From: Armatimonadota bacterium
Lineage (GTDB): Bacteria > Armatimonadota > UBA5829
DNA: 12,606 nucleotides
Assembly: GCA_026415535.1 (NCBI GenBank)
Contig: JAOAGX010000033.1
Span: 1 to 12,606 of the forward strand
Direction of reading: 5' to 3'
Of the stretch, positions 5,865 through 12,606 are shown in pieces (positions within the stretch are counted from its first letter, which is position 1; each line of letters opens with the position of its first letter). A model generated the notes under the pieces. The model had not been told where the DNA came from, ran no database searches, and saw only the letters and a program-made list of their open reading frames with translations. The position numbers were made by a program, and so were the translations under genes.

Positions 5865-7163
5865 TCATCCATCAGCAATGCGAGCCACCATCTCCGCCGT
5901 CTCTTCGATCGACTCAGCGAGCACTTCAAGTGCGCGGGTCAGCTCGGACTCCTCGATGATGAGCGGCGGCTCGATACGGATAACCCTCGGATTGTTCATG
6001 CTATATGCCATCAGCACGTCTCGCTTCCCGCAACCAGCGATCACTAGAAGTGCAATGTCATCTTCAGCGAACTCAACCCCGGCAAGCAACCCCTTACCCC
6101 GAACATCTTTTATCATATCCGGGTGCGTGCTCTGGACAGCCTTCAAGCCTTCCAAGAGAATTTCCCCCAGTCGTGCCGAACGCTCGACCAGCCCTTCTTC
6201 GATGGTTGTTTTGATCGCGGCAGTAACGGCGACGCACGCAAGCGGATTGCCGCCGAACGTGGTAGAGTGCAGATAAGGATTTGCACCAAAAAGCGACTGC
6301 CAGACTTCTTCGGTCGATGAAAACGCTCCGACCGGCATCACGCCGCCGCCTAGTGCCTTCGCCATTGTGACGATGTCCGGGACCACCTCATAATGCTCGG
6401 ATGCGAACATCTTTCCTGTTCTTCCCAAGCAAGTGCGGACTTCGTCCAATATCAACAAAGCCCCGGCGTCGTCGCAGATCTCCCGCACCTTTGGTAAGTA
6501 ATCGTCCGGCGCAATGATGACTCCTCCTTCGCCCTGAACCACCTCGAGAATTACTGCGGCGGTTCGATTGGATATTGCATTTGCAAGAGCGTTGGCGTCT
6601 CCGAATGGTACGTGCTTGGTCTCCGGAAGAAGAGGGTAGAAGGGCGTTTTGTAGATTTCGCGGCCCGACACTGACAAGCTGCCAAAGGTTTTCCCGTGGA
6701 ATCCGTTGACAGCACCGATGAACTCGGGCCTGCCGGTATGGATTCGAGCCGCCTTCAGAGCACCTTCAACCGCCTCTGCGCCGGAGTTGCACAGGAAAGA
6801 GTATCTAATTTCGCCCGGCAACACGCTTGCAAGCAGCTCACAGGCCTCGGCCAACTCAGCACAGAGAAGGTATTGACTCTTGAGGGCTTCTTTTTCGAGT
6901 TGCTTCTTTACAGCATCGACCACCTTCGGATGCAAATGGCCGAGACTGAACGCGCCGTAGCCGCCGACACAGTCGAGAAATTTCCGTCCGGAGGCGTCCC
7001 AAATGTAACAGCCTCGAGCATGTGACCCAGGCACTGCGAAACCACTGAACGCGTGTACGGCTGCAATGCCCGGGTTTACGTAAAGTCGATACTTTTCGAT
7101 AACTTCGTCGCTGAGTTGATCCGCAACGGTTTGTCGATCTGATACGTCTGACTGATAAGACAT
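5865..7163 (-). CDS. Class III PLP aminotransferase, putrescine/acetylornithine type
   Basis: Transfers an amino group, probably from a terminal amine such as putrescine or acetylornithine, to 2-oxoglutarate using PLP in the cytoplasm. The 432-residue length is usual for the family. Landmarks are FLDCVGGYGAFSLGHLHP (62-79), the phosphate-binding NSGAEAVEGALKAAR (126-140), GFHGKTFGSLS (154-164), EVVQGEGGV (207-215), the PLP-nitrogen Asp D240 in LILDEVRTCLGRTGKMF, and the Schiff-base Lys K269 in MAKALGGGVMPVGA. From memory, the layout and the C-terminal RIEPPLIIEESEL resemble E. coli YgjG (putrescine aminotransferase) more than ArgD. The usual DEVQTG motif reads DEVRTC here, an unusual change beside the cofactor. 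The start is the only Met near the N terminus; it has no clear ribosome-binding site. It lies 139 bases after the flotillin gene on the same strand. Substrate uncertain. Confidence 0.88.
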   Translation of the reverse strand: MSYQSDVSDRQTVADQLSDEVIEKYRLYVNPGIAAVHAFSGFAVPGSHARGCYIWDASGRKFLDCVGGYGAFSLGHLHPKVVDAVKKQLEKEALKSQYLLCAELAEACELLASVLPGEIRYSFLCNSGAEAVEGALKAARIHTGRPEFIGAVNGFHGKTFGSLSVSGREIYKTPFYPLLPETKHVPFGDANALANAISNRTAAVILEVVQGEGGVIIAPDDYLPKVREICDDAGALLILDEVRTCLGRTGKMFASEHYEVVPDIVTMAKALGGGVMPVGAFSSTEEVWQSLFGANPYLHSTTFGGNPLACVAVTAAIKTTIEEGLVERSARLGEILLEGLKAVQSTHPDMIKDVRGKGLLAGVEFAEDDIALLVIAGCGKRDVLMAYSMNNPRVIRIEPPLIIEESELTRALEVLAESIEETAEMVARIADG

Positions 7164-7302
7164 GTTCGGCTTTAGCTCAATCTTCCAAAGACTACTCTTG
7201 AGTTATTTTGACAAACAGCGCTTCCGACGACTTTCCAGCTTGTTCAAAGAGCTTCGGATCGACTGAAACGCCGTGTGTGTAGTTTAAACAATGGCTTAGT
7301 TA

Positions 7303-8805
7303 CTATTCCGCTTGTTCCTGGTGTTTGGTTTCTTGTTCTTCTGGCTCAGCGGCCTTTTGAGCGGTGACTTGCTTGACTGCTTCCGGTAGTCTGCTCAGTA
7401 TCTCGTTAAGGTCGACACCGGTAAGCGCCTGAATAATTGGGGGTAGTTGGGCGATCACGTTAGCAACGTCCTGAGTCACTTTCGACGCACCGGCGCTCCC
7501 GTCGGATCCACCACCAACCACTACTATTTTTTCAGTCTTCGATAGCGGTTCGGCAACCGCACGTGCCAGCTCCGGAAGGTGCTCAACTACGATTTGCAAT
7601 ATCGCGGCTTCGTTATACTGTTTCCAAGCCTCGGCCTTCTTGGCCATCGCTTGGGCTTCCGAAACTCCCTTGGCCTGAATAACTTCGGCCTCCGCTAGAC
7701 CCCTAGCCTTATTTGCTTCGGCTTCGGCGATACCAACGGCCCGTGTCGCTTCGGCTTGGCCGGTTGCAGTCGTCTGGAGTCGATACTGCTCGGCCTCGGC
7801 AAGCTGCTGAATCTTTGCCCGCTCGGCCTCTGCGGGTTTTTGAACAGTAGCTATCAGTTCCTTCTCGCGCCTAAGTATTTCCTGTTCCTGAACCTCGATC
7901 TGCTTCTGCTTCTCGATTACCTGGACCTGAACTTCCTCTTGCCTTACGAGCTGCTGTGTCTTGAACTTTTGCAGGTCGTAAGCCAGGTCTGCCTCGGCGG
8001 TTTTCTGCTGGACGGAAGCGTTGTACTCGGCTAGTTTGAGCTTGTAGTCGCGGTCGGCCTCCGCTATTTTTGTATCTGCCTCGTACTTGGCTGCCTGTCC
8101 CACCTGGTTGGCTGCGGCGCTCTTTACCGTAGCGTCACGTTGAGCCTCGGCCTCGGCGATGGCAGCATCTCTCTTGACTTGGGCAATTCGTGGACGTCCC
8201 CACGCCTCCAGATAGCCCTGCGTATCCTTAACGTCCTTTATGACGAAGGATACTACCTGAAGCCCCATATTTGCTAGGTCCGAAGCAGAGACTTCCTGTA
8301 CCCTCTGTGCAAACCTATCCCAGTTCGTAACTATCTCTTCAACGCTCATAGTGCCGATAATCGCGCGCAGGTGGCCTTCTAGAGTGTGCAGCGCAACCTC
8401 GGCGATCTGTTGCTGGGTCTTGTTGAGGAACTGCTCGGCGGCGGTGATCATCGACGACTCGTCGCCCTTGACCTTTATCTGAGCGACTCCCTCTATTAGA
8501 AGGGGCACACCCTGAGCAGTATAGACGGCCGGAGTGGTGATGTCGAGGGTCATCAGTTCCAACGAGAGAACCTGATACGTCTCGATCACCGGCAAGACAA
8601 TCGCGCCGCCACCTTTTACGATCCTGAATCCCCGGACTCCTCGTTCGCCTGAAACTGCGTCGCGGAAGCCATGCCTCTTACCGTAGATAACCAGCGCCTG
8701 GTTCGGACCGACCTTGCGGTATCTGCTCGCCATCCACATCAGGATCAGGATGAAGAGCGAGATTACTATTACTCCGAGCAAGACGCCCAACTGCACTTTG
8801 TCCAT
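7303..8805 (-). CDS. floT: Flotillin-like SPFH-domain membrane protein
   Basis: Scaffold of membrane microdomains; bacterial flotillins (YuaG/FloT, YqiK) oligomerise at the inner membrane and affect fluidity and membrane-protein assembly. The 500 residues comprise one N-terminal membrane anchor (about 5-26, LGVLLGVIVISLFILILMW), an SPFH domain (about 28-205, including GGGAIVLPVIETYQVLSLEL and LTAPAV-like TTPAVYTAQGVP), and a long Ala/Glu/Gln/Lys coiled coil (about 205-400) rich in AEAEA and IAEAEANKARGLAEAE repeats typical of flotillins. A C-terminal region with GGGSDGSAG (about 436-444) and an amphipathic tail ending in Glu/Gln-rich residues follows. AAAGGGG lies about 11 bases before ATG. 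It follows the NfeD-like gene by 44 bases, the standard YuaF-YuaG or YqiJ-YqiK arrangement, so the two are almost certainly co-transcribed. The symbol is given by similarity to the family. Confidence 0.93.
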   Translation of the reverse strand: MDKVQLGVLLGVIVISLFILILMWMASRYRKVGPNQALVIYGKRHGFRDAVSGERGVRGFRIVKGGGAIVLPVIETYQVLSLELMTLDITTPAVYTAQGVPLLIEGVAQIKVKGDESSMITAAEQFLNKTQQQIAEVALHTLEGHLRAIIGTMSVEEIVTNWDRFAQRVQEVSASDLANMGLQVVSFVIKDVKDTQGYLEAWGRPRIAQVKRDAAIAEAEAQRDATVKSAAANQVGQAAKYEADTKIAEADRDYKLKLAEYNASVQQKTAEADLAYDLQKFKTQQLVRQEEVQVQVIEKQKQIEVQEQEILRREKELIATVQKPAEAERAKIQQLAEAEQYRLQTTATGQAEATRAVGIAEAEANKARGLAEAEVIQAKGVSEAQAMAKKAEAWKQYNEAAILQIVVEHLPELARAVAEPLSKTEKIVVVGGGSDGSAGASKVTQDVANVIAQLPPIIQALTGVDLNEILSRLPEAVKQVTAQKAAEPEEQETKHQEQAE

Positions 8806-8849
8806 TTACGTAGAACCCCTTTCTTAAAAGAAGGTGATTCGTGCTCAAG

Positions 8850-9518
8850 CTATTGAATCGGCCTGACTACTAGCGTGTTTCCCTTTATGTTGACTATCAC
8901 CACACGCGTGCCTCGCGGTATATCCGTTCCGTCGCTCGATACTGCCGGCGCGGTGAATCGGGTGCCCCTGATGGTGTAGTTAATCTGTCCGACTCGGTCG
9001 CCTGGGATAGTGGCGGCAACCTCGGCCTCGGAGCCTAGTATTTCAGAGAGTGTAGCCTCACTGGAAGCCTGAGCTTTCACAAAGACCTTAACCCAAAGGG
9101 CAAATTGCCCTGCGGCTATCAGCAGCGCCATTGGAAGCGAGAAGATCAAGCTCAGAATTGCCGGCATGTGAAAGATCCAGATTGAGACAAGTCCTGCAAG
9201 GCCGAAGAACGAAAGAAACGTCGCTATCGTTATTGTGTTAAACACGTTCGCGCTTGGCATAGCATGATCAACATCGGGTCCGTCTGCCATAACGGGTCCG
9301 TGCATGCCGACTTCGTGGCCTGCTTCTAAACTGTGCGCCCCGATATCGGCAGTGTGTCCGCCTAGATCAACACCATGCTCGCCAATGCCGGCATCTTGGC
9401 CTCCCAGCTCGGCGTGGAAATGTCCGCCAAGCTCACCGAAGATGGCGCCAAGAAGGGCAAAGATAAACCCGAACGCAAAGCAAGCAAAGTAGAATATCGC
9501 TATCGCGCTCCATTCCAT
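8850..9518 (-). CDS. NfeD/YqiJ-like membrane protein with His-rich loop and C-terminal OB fold
   Basis: Inner-membrane partner of the flotillin encoded just downstream. The 222 residues contain a first membrane segment (about 5-28), a loop of about 60 residues unusually rich in Gly, Asp/Glu and His (29-88), two further membrane segments (about 95-116 and 119-147), and a soluble C-terminal domain (about 155-222). The last ends in DIPRGTRVVIVNIKGNTLVVRP, the typical OB-fold close of NfeD proteins. Eight His (33, 35, 48, 55, 62, 68, 73, 85) fall in the loop, several as GGH or GxxEH. NfeD-type partners are known to stabilise or localise flotillins. The ATG has no clear ribosome-binding site but no other Met precedes the first membrane segment. 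It is the first gene of the minus-strand pair and diverges from the PEP-CTERM gene. Confidence 0.87.
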   Translation of the reverse strand: MEWSAIAIFYFACFAFGFIFALLGAIFGELGGHFHAELGGQDAGIGEHGVDLGGHTADIGAHSLEAGHEVGMHGPVMADGPDVDHAMPSANVFNTITIATFLSFFGLAGLVSIWIFHMPAILSLIFSLPMALLIAAGQFALWVKVFVKAQASSEATLSEILGSEAEVAATIPGDRVGQINYTIRGTRFTAPAVSSDGTDIPRGTRVVIVNIKGNTLVVRPIQ

Positions 9519-9595
9519 CTTGGTTATGTTATTCTAAATCGGGACCAAAGTTCCTCTTGCTAGACGTCTCTTTTTCTTTGTAATCTTTGGAGTGA

Positions 9596-9616
9596 GGCGC
9601 TTTAGCGCCGCTTTTT
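9596..9616 (+). terminator. Terminator-like hairpin in a divergent spacer
   Basis: GGCGC (9596-9600), loop TTTA, GCGCC (9605-9609), then GC and five T (9612-9616) look like a short intrinsic terminator on the plus strand. No plus-strand gene ends here; the genes on either side diverge. It may stop read-through or antisense transcription, or be chance. The rest of 9519-9711 shows nothing else recognisable. Confidence 0.3.
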
Positions 9617-9711
9617 GAAAGCTCCAACCGAGTTGTACAACTCAATATATTGCGGCGAATCGCTGAAAGCACGCTTGTCGCAGCAGATTTGAATCCTGGT
9701 AATTTGCACAG

Positions 9712-9740
9712 TTGAACTGGCAGGCTTTATGATATAAAAT
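9712..9740 (+). promoter_or_regulatory. Sigma-70-type promoter for the PEP-CTERM gene
   Basis: TTGAAC (9712-9717) and TAAAAT (9735-9740, one mismatch to TATAAT) are separated by exactly 17 bases. They lie about 55 bases before the start codon at 9798, in the only AT-rich part of the spacer. Confidence 0.55.
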
Positions 9741-9797
9741 ACGTAGTAGCAAAAGCCCAAGAGTGTGGTTTCGTTGCGCTCGGAGGGGAGGAAATCT

Positions 9798-10736
9798 ATG
9801 GTCAAAAAGGTAATTTTACCGGCAGCTTTGGCGTTGATGTTCGTGACGGCCGGGACGGCGTTTGGCAATTCGCTCGGCATCACGATAGGCAAAGAATCCT
9901 ACAATGGCCTTGAGCAGTTAACGTTCAGCAACGTGTCTAGCGACATTCAGTGGGTTGTTGGAAGTTATAAGTACACCAAGGTCAACGGAGCATGGATCGG
10001 GCCGCATGATCCAGCCTCTCCGGGGTTAGGCTATAGCGACATCCATCGAAAGTTCGACGCGATGGCACTGTTCTTCCAGCCCACGCTTAGTGAGGCGAAG
10101 TTCCTTCTAGTAACTGGTATGCCGCCAACCGGCACACCTGCGACCAACGTCGGCTATGGCAATCGGCAGTTCGGTCCAGGTGATCTTAAGGTGGAAGTGG
10201 GCTTCGACAACTACGGTGTCGGGCTACGTCAGGGCGGTCTATTTTGGGGAACCGTTGATCCCGGTCCGTCACATCCGTGGTTCCGAGTTCACAAGGCCGA
10301 GGGTGGTACCGACGTCATAAGCGCGAGAGATGCAGGCACGCTCGGAATGGTGAAGAAAAACCCGCAATGGGACCGTGTGGATAACCACACCCTAACGCCG
10401 TATTCCGACAGAGCTTATGCGTTCTTTAGAGCAGACAGCGGCACGTCCACGGGTGCGGCGTCGGTGAACTGGACCACCACGAGTGTGTCTCTGCAGGGTT
10501 TCTCGGTATATGCGTGCGAGATAGGGGTCCCTTGGAGTGCGCTAGGTATTAATACCACTCCGCCGTCACAGTTCTCTTTCCGCGCCTCCTGGAGGCCAGA
10601 CTGCGGCAACGACATTATTGCCGCCAACTTTTCTGGAAGCTTTAATGTTCCACCGCCGCCGATACCTGAGGCGTCCACTTTGCTTCTTGCGATTTCGGGG
10701 CTTTCAGTGGTGAGTTTCTTCAGAAGGCGGAGGTAG
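9798..10736 (+). CDS. PEP-CTERM-anchored exported protein of unknown function
   Basis: Secreted or cell-surface protein of 312 residues. The signal peptide is MVKKVILPAALALMFVTAGT with likely cleavage after AFG. The body is rich in Gly, aromatic and small polar residues (for example SSDIQWVVGSYKYTKV and RQFGPGDLKVEVGFDNYGV), as expected for an extracellular beta fold, but I recognise no enzyme motif. The C terminus is a PEP-CTERM signal: proline stretch PPPPIPEAS, a hydrophobic segment (LLLAISGLSVVSFF) and a terminal RRRR. Proteins with this tail are recognised by an exosortase (EpsH family) encoded elsewhere and are often linked to exopolysaccharide. The start is fixed by GGAGGGGAGG 7 bases before ATG 9798; a GTG at 9765 would add 11 residues before the signal peptide and is unlikely. 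It is transcribed alone, with its own promoter and terminator. Confidence 0.85.
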   Translation: MVKKVILPAALALMFVTAGTAFGNSLGITIGKESYNGLEQLTFSNVSSDIQWVVGSYKYTKVNGAWIGPHDPASPGLGYSDIHRKFDAMALFFQPTLSEAKFLLVTGMPPTGTPATNVGYGNRQFGPGDLKVEVGFDNYGVGLRQGGLFWGTVDPGPSHPWFRVHKAEGGTDVISARDAGTLGMVKKNPQWDRVDNHTLTPYSDRAYAFFRADSGTSTGAASVNWTTTSVSLQGFSVYACEIGVPWSALGINTTPPSQFSFRASWRPDCGNDIIAANFSGSFNVPPPPIPEASTLLLAISGLSVVSFFRRRR

Positions 10737-10766
10737 GATTATTTCCCAGGAGAAGAAGAAATAAAG

Positions 10767-10797
10767 ATGGCCGGGCAATTTGCCCGGCCATTTGGTT
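10767..10797. terminator. Bidirectional intrinsic terminator between convergent genes
   Basis: ATGGCCGGGCAA (10767-10778) is exactly complementary to TTGCCCGGCCAT (10780-10791), giving a GC-rich stem with a tiny loop. On the plus strand it is followed by TTGGTTTAT; on the minus strand by the T-rich CTTTATTTCTTCTTCT. It would end both the PEP-CTERM transcript and the minus-strand transcript of the DHOD-like gene, which stops at 10804. Confidence 0.8.
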
Positions 10798-10803
10798 TAT
10801 GTA

Positions 10804-11790
10804 TCACTTCCGGCTAAGTAGCAGTTTCACATATTGAGCCCGCTCGTAGGCATAAGGGTCGGACACGCGACTTTGGCTCAGCTTACCCCGGAAGTCCTCT
10901 ATTGAGGAGTATCCTCTTGTGTCCATCCATTCAGCAATCTCCCGATTCATTGTGGCAATGTGATTAATACCATTGATTAAAAGCGCGGATGCTGTTTGGA
11001 CGGCCTTTGCTCCCGCAAGCAACTGGCTTACCACGTCTTTTCCTGAGTGCACACCTGTGCCAGCGGCGAGATCAGCATTTATTTGGCCCGATAGAATTGC
11101 GACCCATCGCAAAGGCAAACGCTGTTCCTCAGGAGTGCTAAAAGTCATTCCCAACTTGATACTTTCTGAATCCGGGTCTATCGTCGGCTGTAGGAATCGG
11201 TTGAACAGGACAAGTCCGTTAGCGCCGGCTTCTACTGCCTTCTGAGCAAAGTTGGCCATCGACGTATAGAACGGACTCAGCTTTACGGCAACCGGTATCC
11301 TTACGTGTGACTTTACCGTGGCAATGACGTCAAGAGATCTTTTCTCGATTTCTTCGGCAGTCTTGGTTGGATCGGTTTCGACCGAGTAAAGGTTGAGTTC
11401 TAGAGCGTTGCAGCCTGCGCTTTCTAGCTGTCGAGCGTAATCTATCCAGTTGCCCACTGATGTAGCGTTCAAGCTGCCAATTAGCGGAAACTCGACAGCC
11501 TTGCGGGTTTTCTCGACCCACATAATATGTTCTCGCGGGCCCGAGTGTTCGATATGGGGAAAGTAAGTAAGTGATTCGGCAAACCGGTCGGAGCCAACGG
11601 AGAGAGCTTCGTCGAGCTCCCATGTCTCCTGTTCGATCTGCTCCTGGAACAGCGAGTAAATAACGAGCGCCCCGGCTCCGGCTTCCTCAGCGGCTTTGAT
11701 ATTGTCGACTCGTCTCGACAACGAGCTTGCTCCGACTACGACAGGACTGCGAAGCTCGATTCCCATGAAGATGGTTTTCAAATCCGGCAT
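10804..11790 (-). CDS. Dihydroorotate dehydrogenase-like FMN protein of the PFOR-associated type
   Basis: TIM-barrel FMN oxidoreductase related to PyrD, 328 residues; the reaction is not established to my knowledge. N-terminal FMGIELRSPVVVGASSLS (8-25) is the family opening. KLSP (170-173) and GTGVHSGKDVVSQLLAGAKA (244-263) fit flavin-binding strands, the latter at the FMN phosphate. Class 1 dihydroorotate dehydrogenases have LNLSCPN with a catalytic Cys; here it reads ELNLYSVETD (131-140), so the Cys is absent and orotate synthesis is doubtful. From family knowledge, genes of this type commonly sit beside pyruvate:ferredoxin oxidoreductase, and the end of such a gene lies about 460 bases upstream on the same strand. 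The start is chosen at 11790, with GGGGGA about 9 bases upstream and a family-like N terminus; the longer frame to 11844 adds 18 unrelated residues. Confidence 0.87.
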   Translation of the reverse strand: MPDLKTIFMGIELRSPVVVGASSLSRRVDNIKAAEEAGAGALVIYSLFQEQIEQETWELDEALSVGSDRFAESLTYFPHIEHSGPREHIMWVEKTRKAVEFPLIGSLNATSVGNWIDYARQLESAGCNALELNLYSVETDPTKTAEEIEKRSLDVIATVKSHVRIPVAVKLSPFYTSMANFAQKAVEAGANGLVLFNRFLQPTIDPDSESIKLGMTFSTPEEQRLPLRWVAILSGQINADLAAGTGVHSGKDVVSQLLAGAKAVQTASALLINGINHIATMNREIAEWMDTRGYSSIEDFRGKLSQSRVSDPYAYERAQYVKLLLSRK

Positions 11791-11864
11791 AATGAGTATC
11801 CCCCAATTCGCCTGGCTGACTGCATCATACCCCGTTTGTTGCAAGCGTAAACGGTCGAGGCTGT

Positions 11865-12161
11865 TCAGTTGCGCCGAATCACTTTAGCGCAGCAGCGCAG
11901 TGAGCCTCCGTACATTGCGCTGATTGCAAACCCTCGGACAGGCACTACGCGACAACCGACCTTTTGCCACGCTGATATAGCGACGCGATCGATGGCCTCA
12001 AAACCATACTTAGGCAGGTAGACAGTTTTAAGGTTTACCTCGTTTTCGACAAGCACGTTAGCGTGCTTTAGATAAGGGTATCCAGGCCAAAACTCCGGCT
12101 TTGTCGTTTTTTTGAGCAAGGTCGGCGAAACTGGCGAAATACTAGTGAGCGAAGCGAACAA
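11865..12161 (-). pseudogene. C-terminal remnant of a guanidino-group-modifying enzyme (agmatine/arginine deiminase superfamily)
   Basis: A 98-codon open frame whose last 70 residues resemble the C-terminal end of the arginine deiminase/agmatine deiminase/amidinotransferase fold. HANVLVENEVNLKTVYLPKYG (33-53) fits the strand pair usually read as N-x-x-x-V-N-x-V-x-x-P-x-Y-G. GCRVVPVRG (69-77) fits the next strand. YGGSLRCC (84-91) carries the catalytic Cys (C90) near the C terminus. The family is about 280-400 residues, so the first three quarters, including the other catalytic residues, are missing. Only a TTG start is available, without a ribosome-binding site, and upstream DNA is taken up by a hairpin and the preceding gene end. 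A repeat-like 13-mer (12146-12158) borders the 5' edge. Likely a dead remnant; a short stand-alone protein is possible. Family assignment is by motif only. Confidence 0.55.
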
Positions 12162-12195
12162 CCTCTACAATAACGAGCTGTTTCCGGGATAGGAA

Positions 12196-12233
12196 GCCGG
12201 TGTGAAAGAGTTTGGGTCTCGTGTCACACCGGC
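12196..12233. terminator. Hairpin downstream of the PFOR gene
   Basis: GCCGGTGTGA (12196-12205) pairs perfectly with TCACACCGGC (12224-12233) around an 18-base loop, starting 13 bases after the minus-strand PFOR stop. There is no T-run on the minus strand (TTCCTATCCC follows), so it may be a weak terminator, an mRNA-stabilising hairpin that sets different levels of PFOR and the downstream genes, or a repeat. Confidence 0.5.
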
Positions 12234-12246
12234 CTTGGTCCGAGGT

Positions 12247-12606
12247 CTATTCGACGCCTTTAGCGCCGTTTCCGCCGATTTCTGAGAGGTACTTATAAAG
12301 CTGGTATCGTCGCTCGACGTCTTGTTGTGCAAGGGTCATTAGTCGCCCGGCGGCGTCCGGGTTGGTCTTTTTCAAGACTCTGTAGCGGTTTTCGCCGTAG
12401 GCATATTCCTCAAAGCTGATTGTCGGCGGCTTAGAGTCGAATATGAGCGGGTTCTCACCCTTTGCGGCCAGCGCCGGGTTATATCGATAGAGCAGCCAGT
12501 GGCCGGAGTTTACCGCCTTTTTCTGTTCTTCGATTCCGCATGCCATATCAATTCCGTGGGAGATACAGTGCGCGTAGCACAGAATCAGCGACGGTCCGTC
12601 GTAAGC
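12247..12606 (-). CDS. nifJ: Pyruvate:ferredoxin (flavodoxin) oxidoreductase, C-terminal end only
   Basis: Oxidatively decarboxylates pyruvate to acetyl-CoA and CO2, passing electrons to ferredoxin or flavodoxin via thiamine diphosphate and iron-sulfur clusters. Only the last 119 codons are in the window; the frame is open to the right edge, so the Met codon at 12546 is internal. The sequence AYDGPSLILCYAHCISHGID followed by MACGIEEQKKAVNSGHWLLY and RYNPALAAKGENPL is the hallmark end of the large homodimeric enzyme, with family-typical SKPPTISFEEYAYGENRYRVLKK-type residues after it. The tail ends normally at a TAG stop. It is the first of three minus-strand genes or remnants ending in the DHOD-like gene. 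Identification is secure although partial. Confidence 0.93.
   Translation of the reverse strand, partial: AYDGPSLILCYAHCISHGIDMACGIEEQKKAVNSGHWLLYRYNPALAAKGENPLIFDSKPPTISFEEYAYGENRYRVLKKTNPDAAGRLMTLAQQDVERRYQLYKYLSEIGGNGAKGVE

Noticed and set aside
7207..7212. TTGACA as a plus-strand -35 box
   Set aside because: No -10 element at the right distance and no plus-strand gene follows.
7756..8034. Leucine-rich plus-strand open frame inside the flotillin gene
   Set aside because: It is the antisense reading of the coiled-coil repeats (Gln/Glu/Lys codons read as Leu); no start signal.
11330..11623. Minus-strand 97-codon frame inside the DHOD-like gene
   Set aside because: Out-of-frame shadow with Arg-rich, family-free sequence within a well-supported gene.

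Overview
The window is a stretch of bacterial chromosome with ordinary gene density. It carries an enolase fragment, two convergent blocks and a longer minus-strand block. The lineage cannot be fixed from sequence alone. A PEP-CTERM exported protein, a pyruvate:ferredoxin oxidoreductase end with its usual dihydroorotate-dehydrogenase-like partner, and a dispersed GAGCGAAGCGAAGGATCT repeat together suggest a Gram-negative-type bacterium with anaerobic or microaerobic capacity, possibly from a poorly cultivated phylum (my inference; something like Armatimonadota would fit but is not shown).

Layout. (1) 1-2357, plus strand: the C-terminal 60% of enolase, a purine-rich inverted-repeat spacer, then a Gfo/Idh/MocA oxidoreductase with a cysteine cluster. 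(2) 2441-5086, minus strand: an exported protein with a degenerate peptidase-MA-like region and TPRs, followed by a HemK/PrmC-like methyltransferase, probably one transcript, converging on the oxidoreductase. (3) 5087-5864: a gene-free stretch of about 780 bases packed with a nested inverted repeat, a 12-bp tandem array and a cluster of dispersed 28-bp repeat copies in both orientations. (4) 5865-9518, minus strand: an NfeD-like membrane protein with a His-rich loop, a flotillin/SPFH protein, then a putrescine/acetylornithine-type class III aminotransferase. (5) 9798-10736, plus strand: a PEP-CTERM protein with a good promoter, ending at a bidirectional terminator. (6) 10804-12606, minus strand: the end of pyruvate:ferredoxin oxidoreductase, a hairpin, a C-terminal remnant of a guanidino-group-modifying enzyme, and a dihydroorotate-dehydrogenase-like protein.

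How genes work together. The NfeD/flotillin pair is a classic membrane-microdomain module. The PFOR/DHOD-like pair is a recurrent conserved association whose second member has no firmly established reaction that I know of. Enolase and PFOR belong to lower glycolysis and pyruvate oxidation but are not linked here. I did not see a convincing new multi-gene system. The parts most worth a second look are the repeat-filled 5087-5864 spacer, the enzyme remnant bordered by a repeat-like 13-mer, and several proteins with altered key residues.
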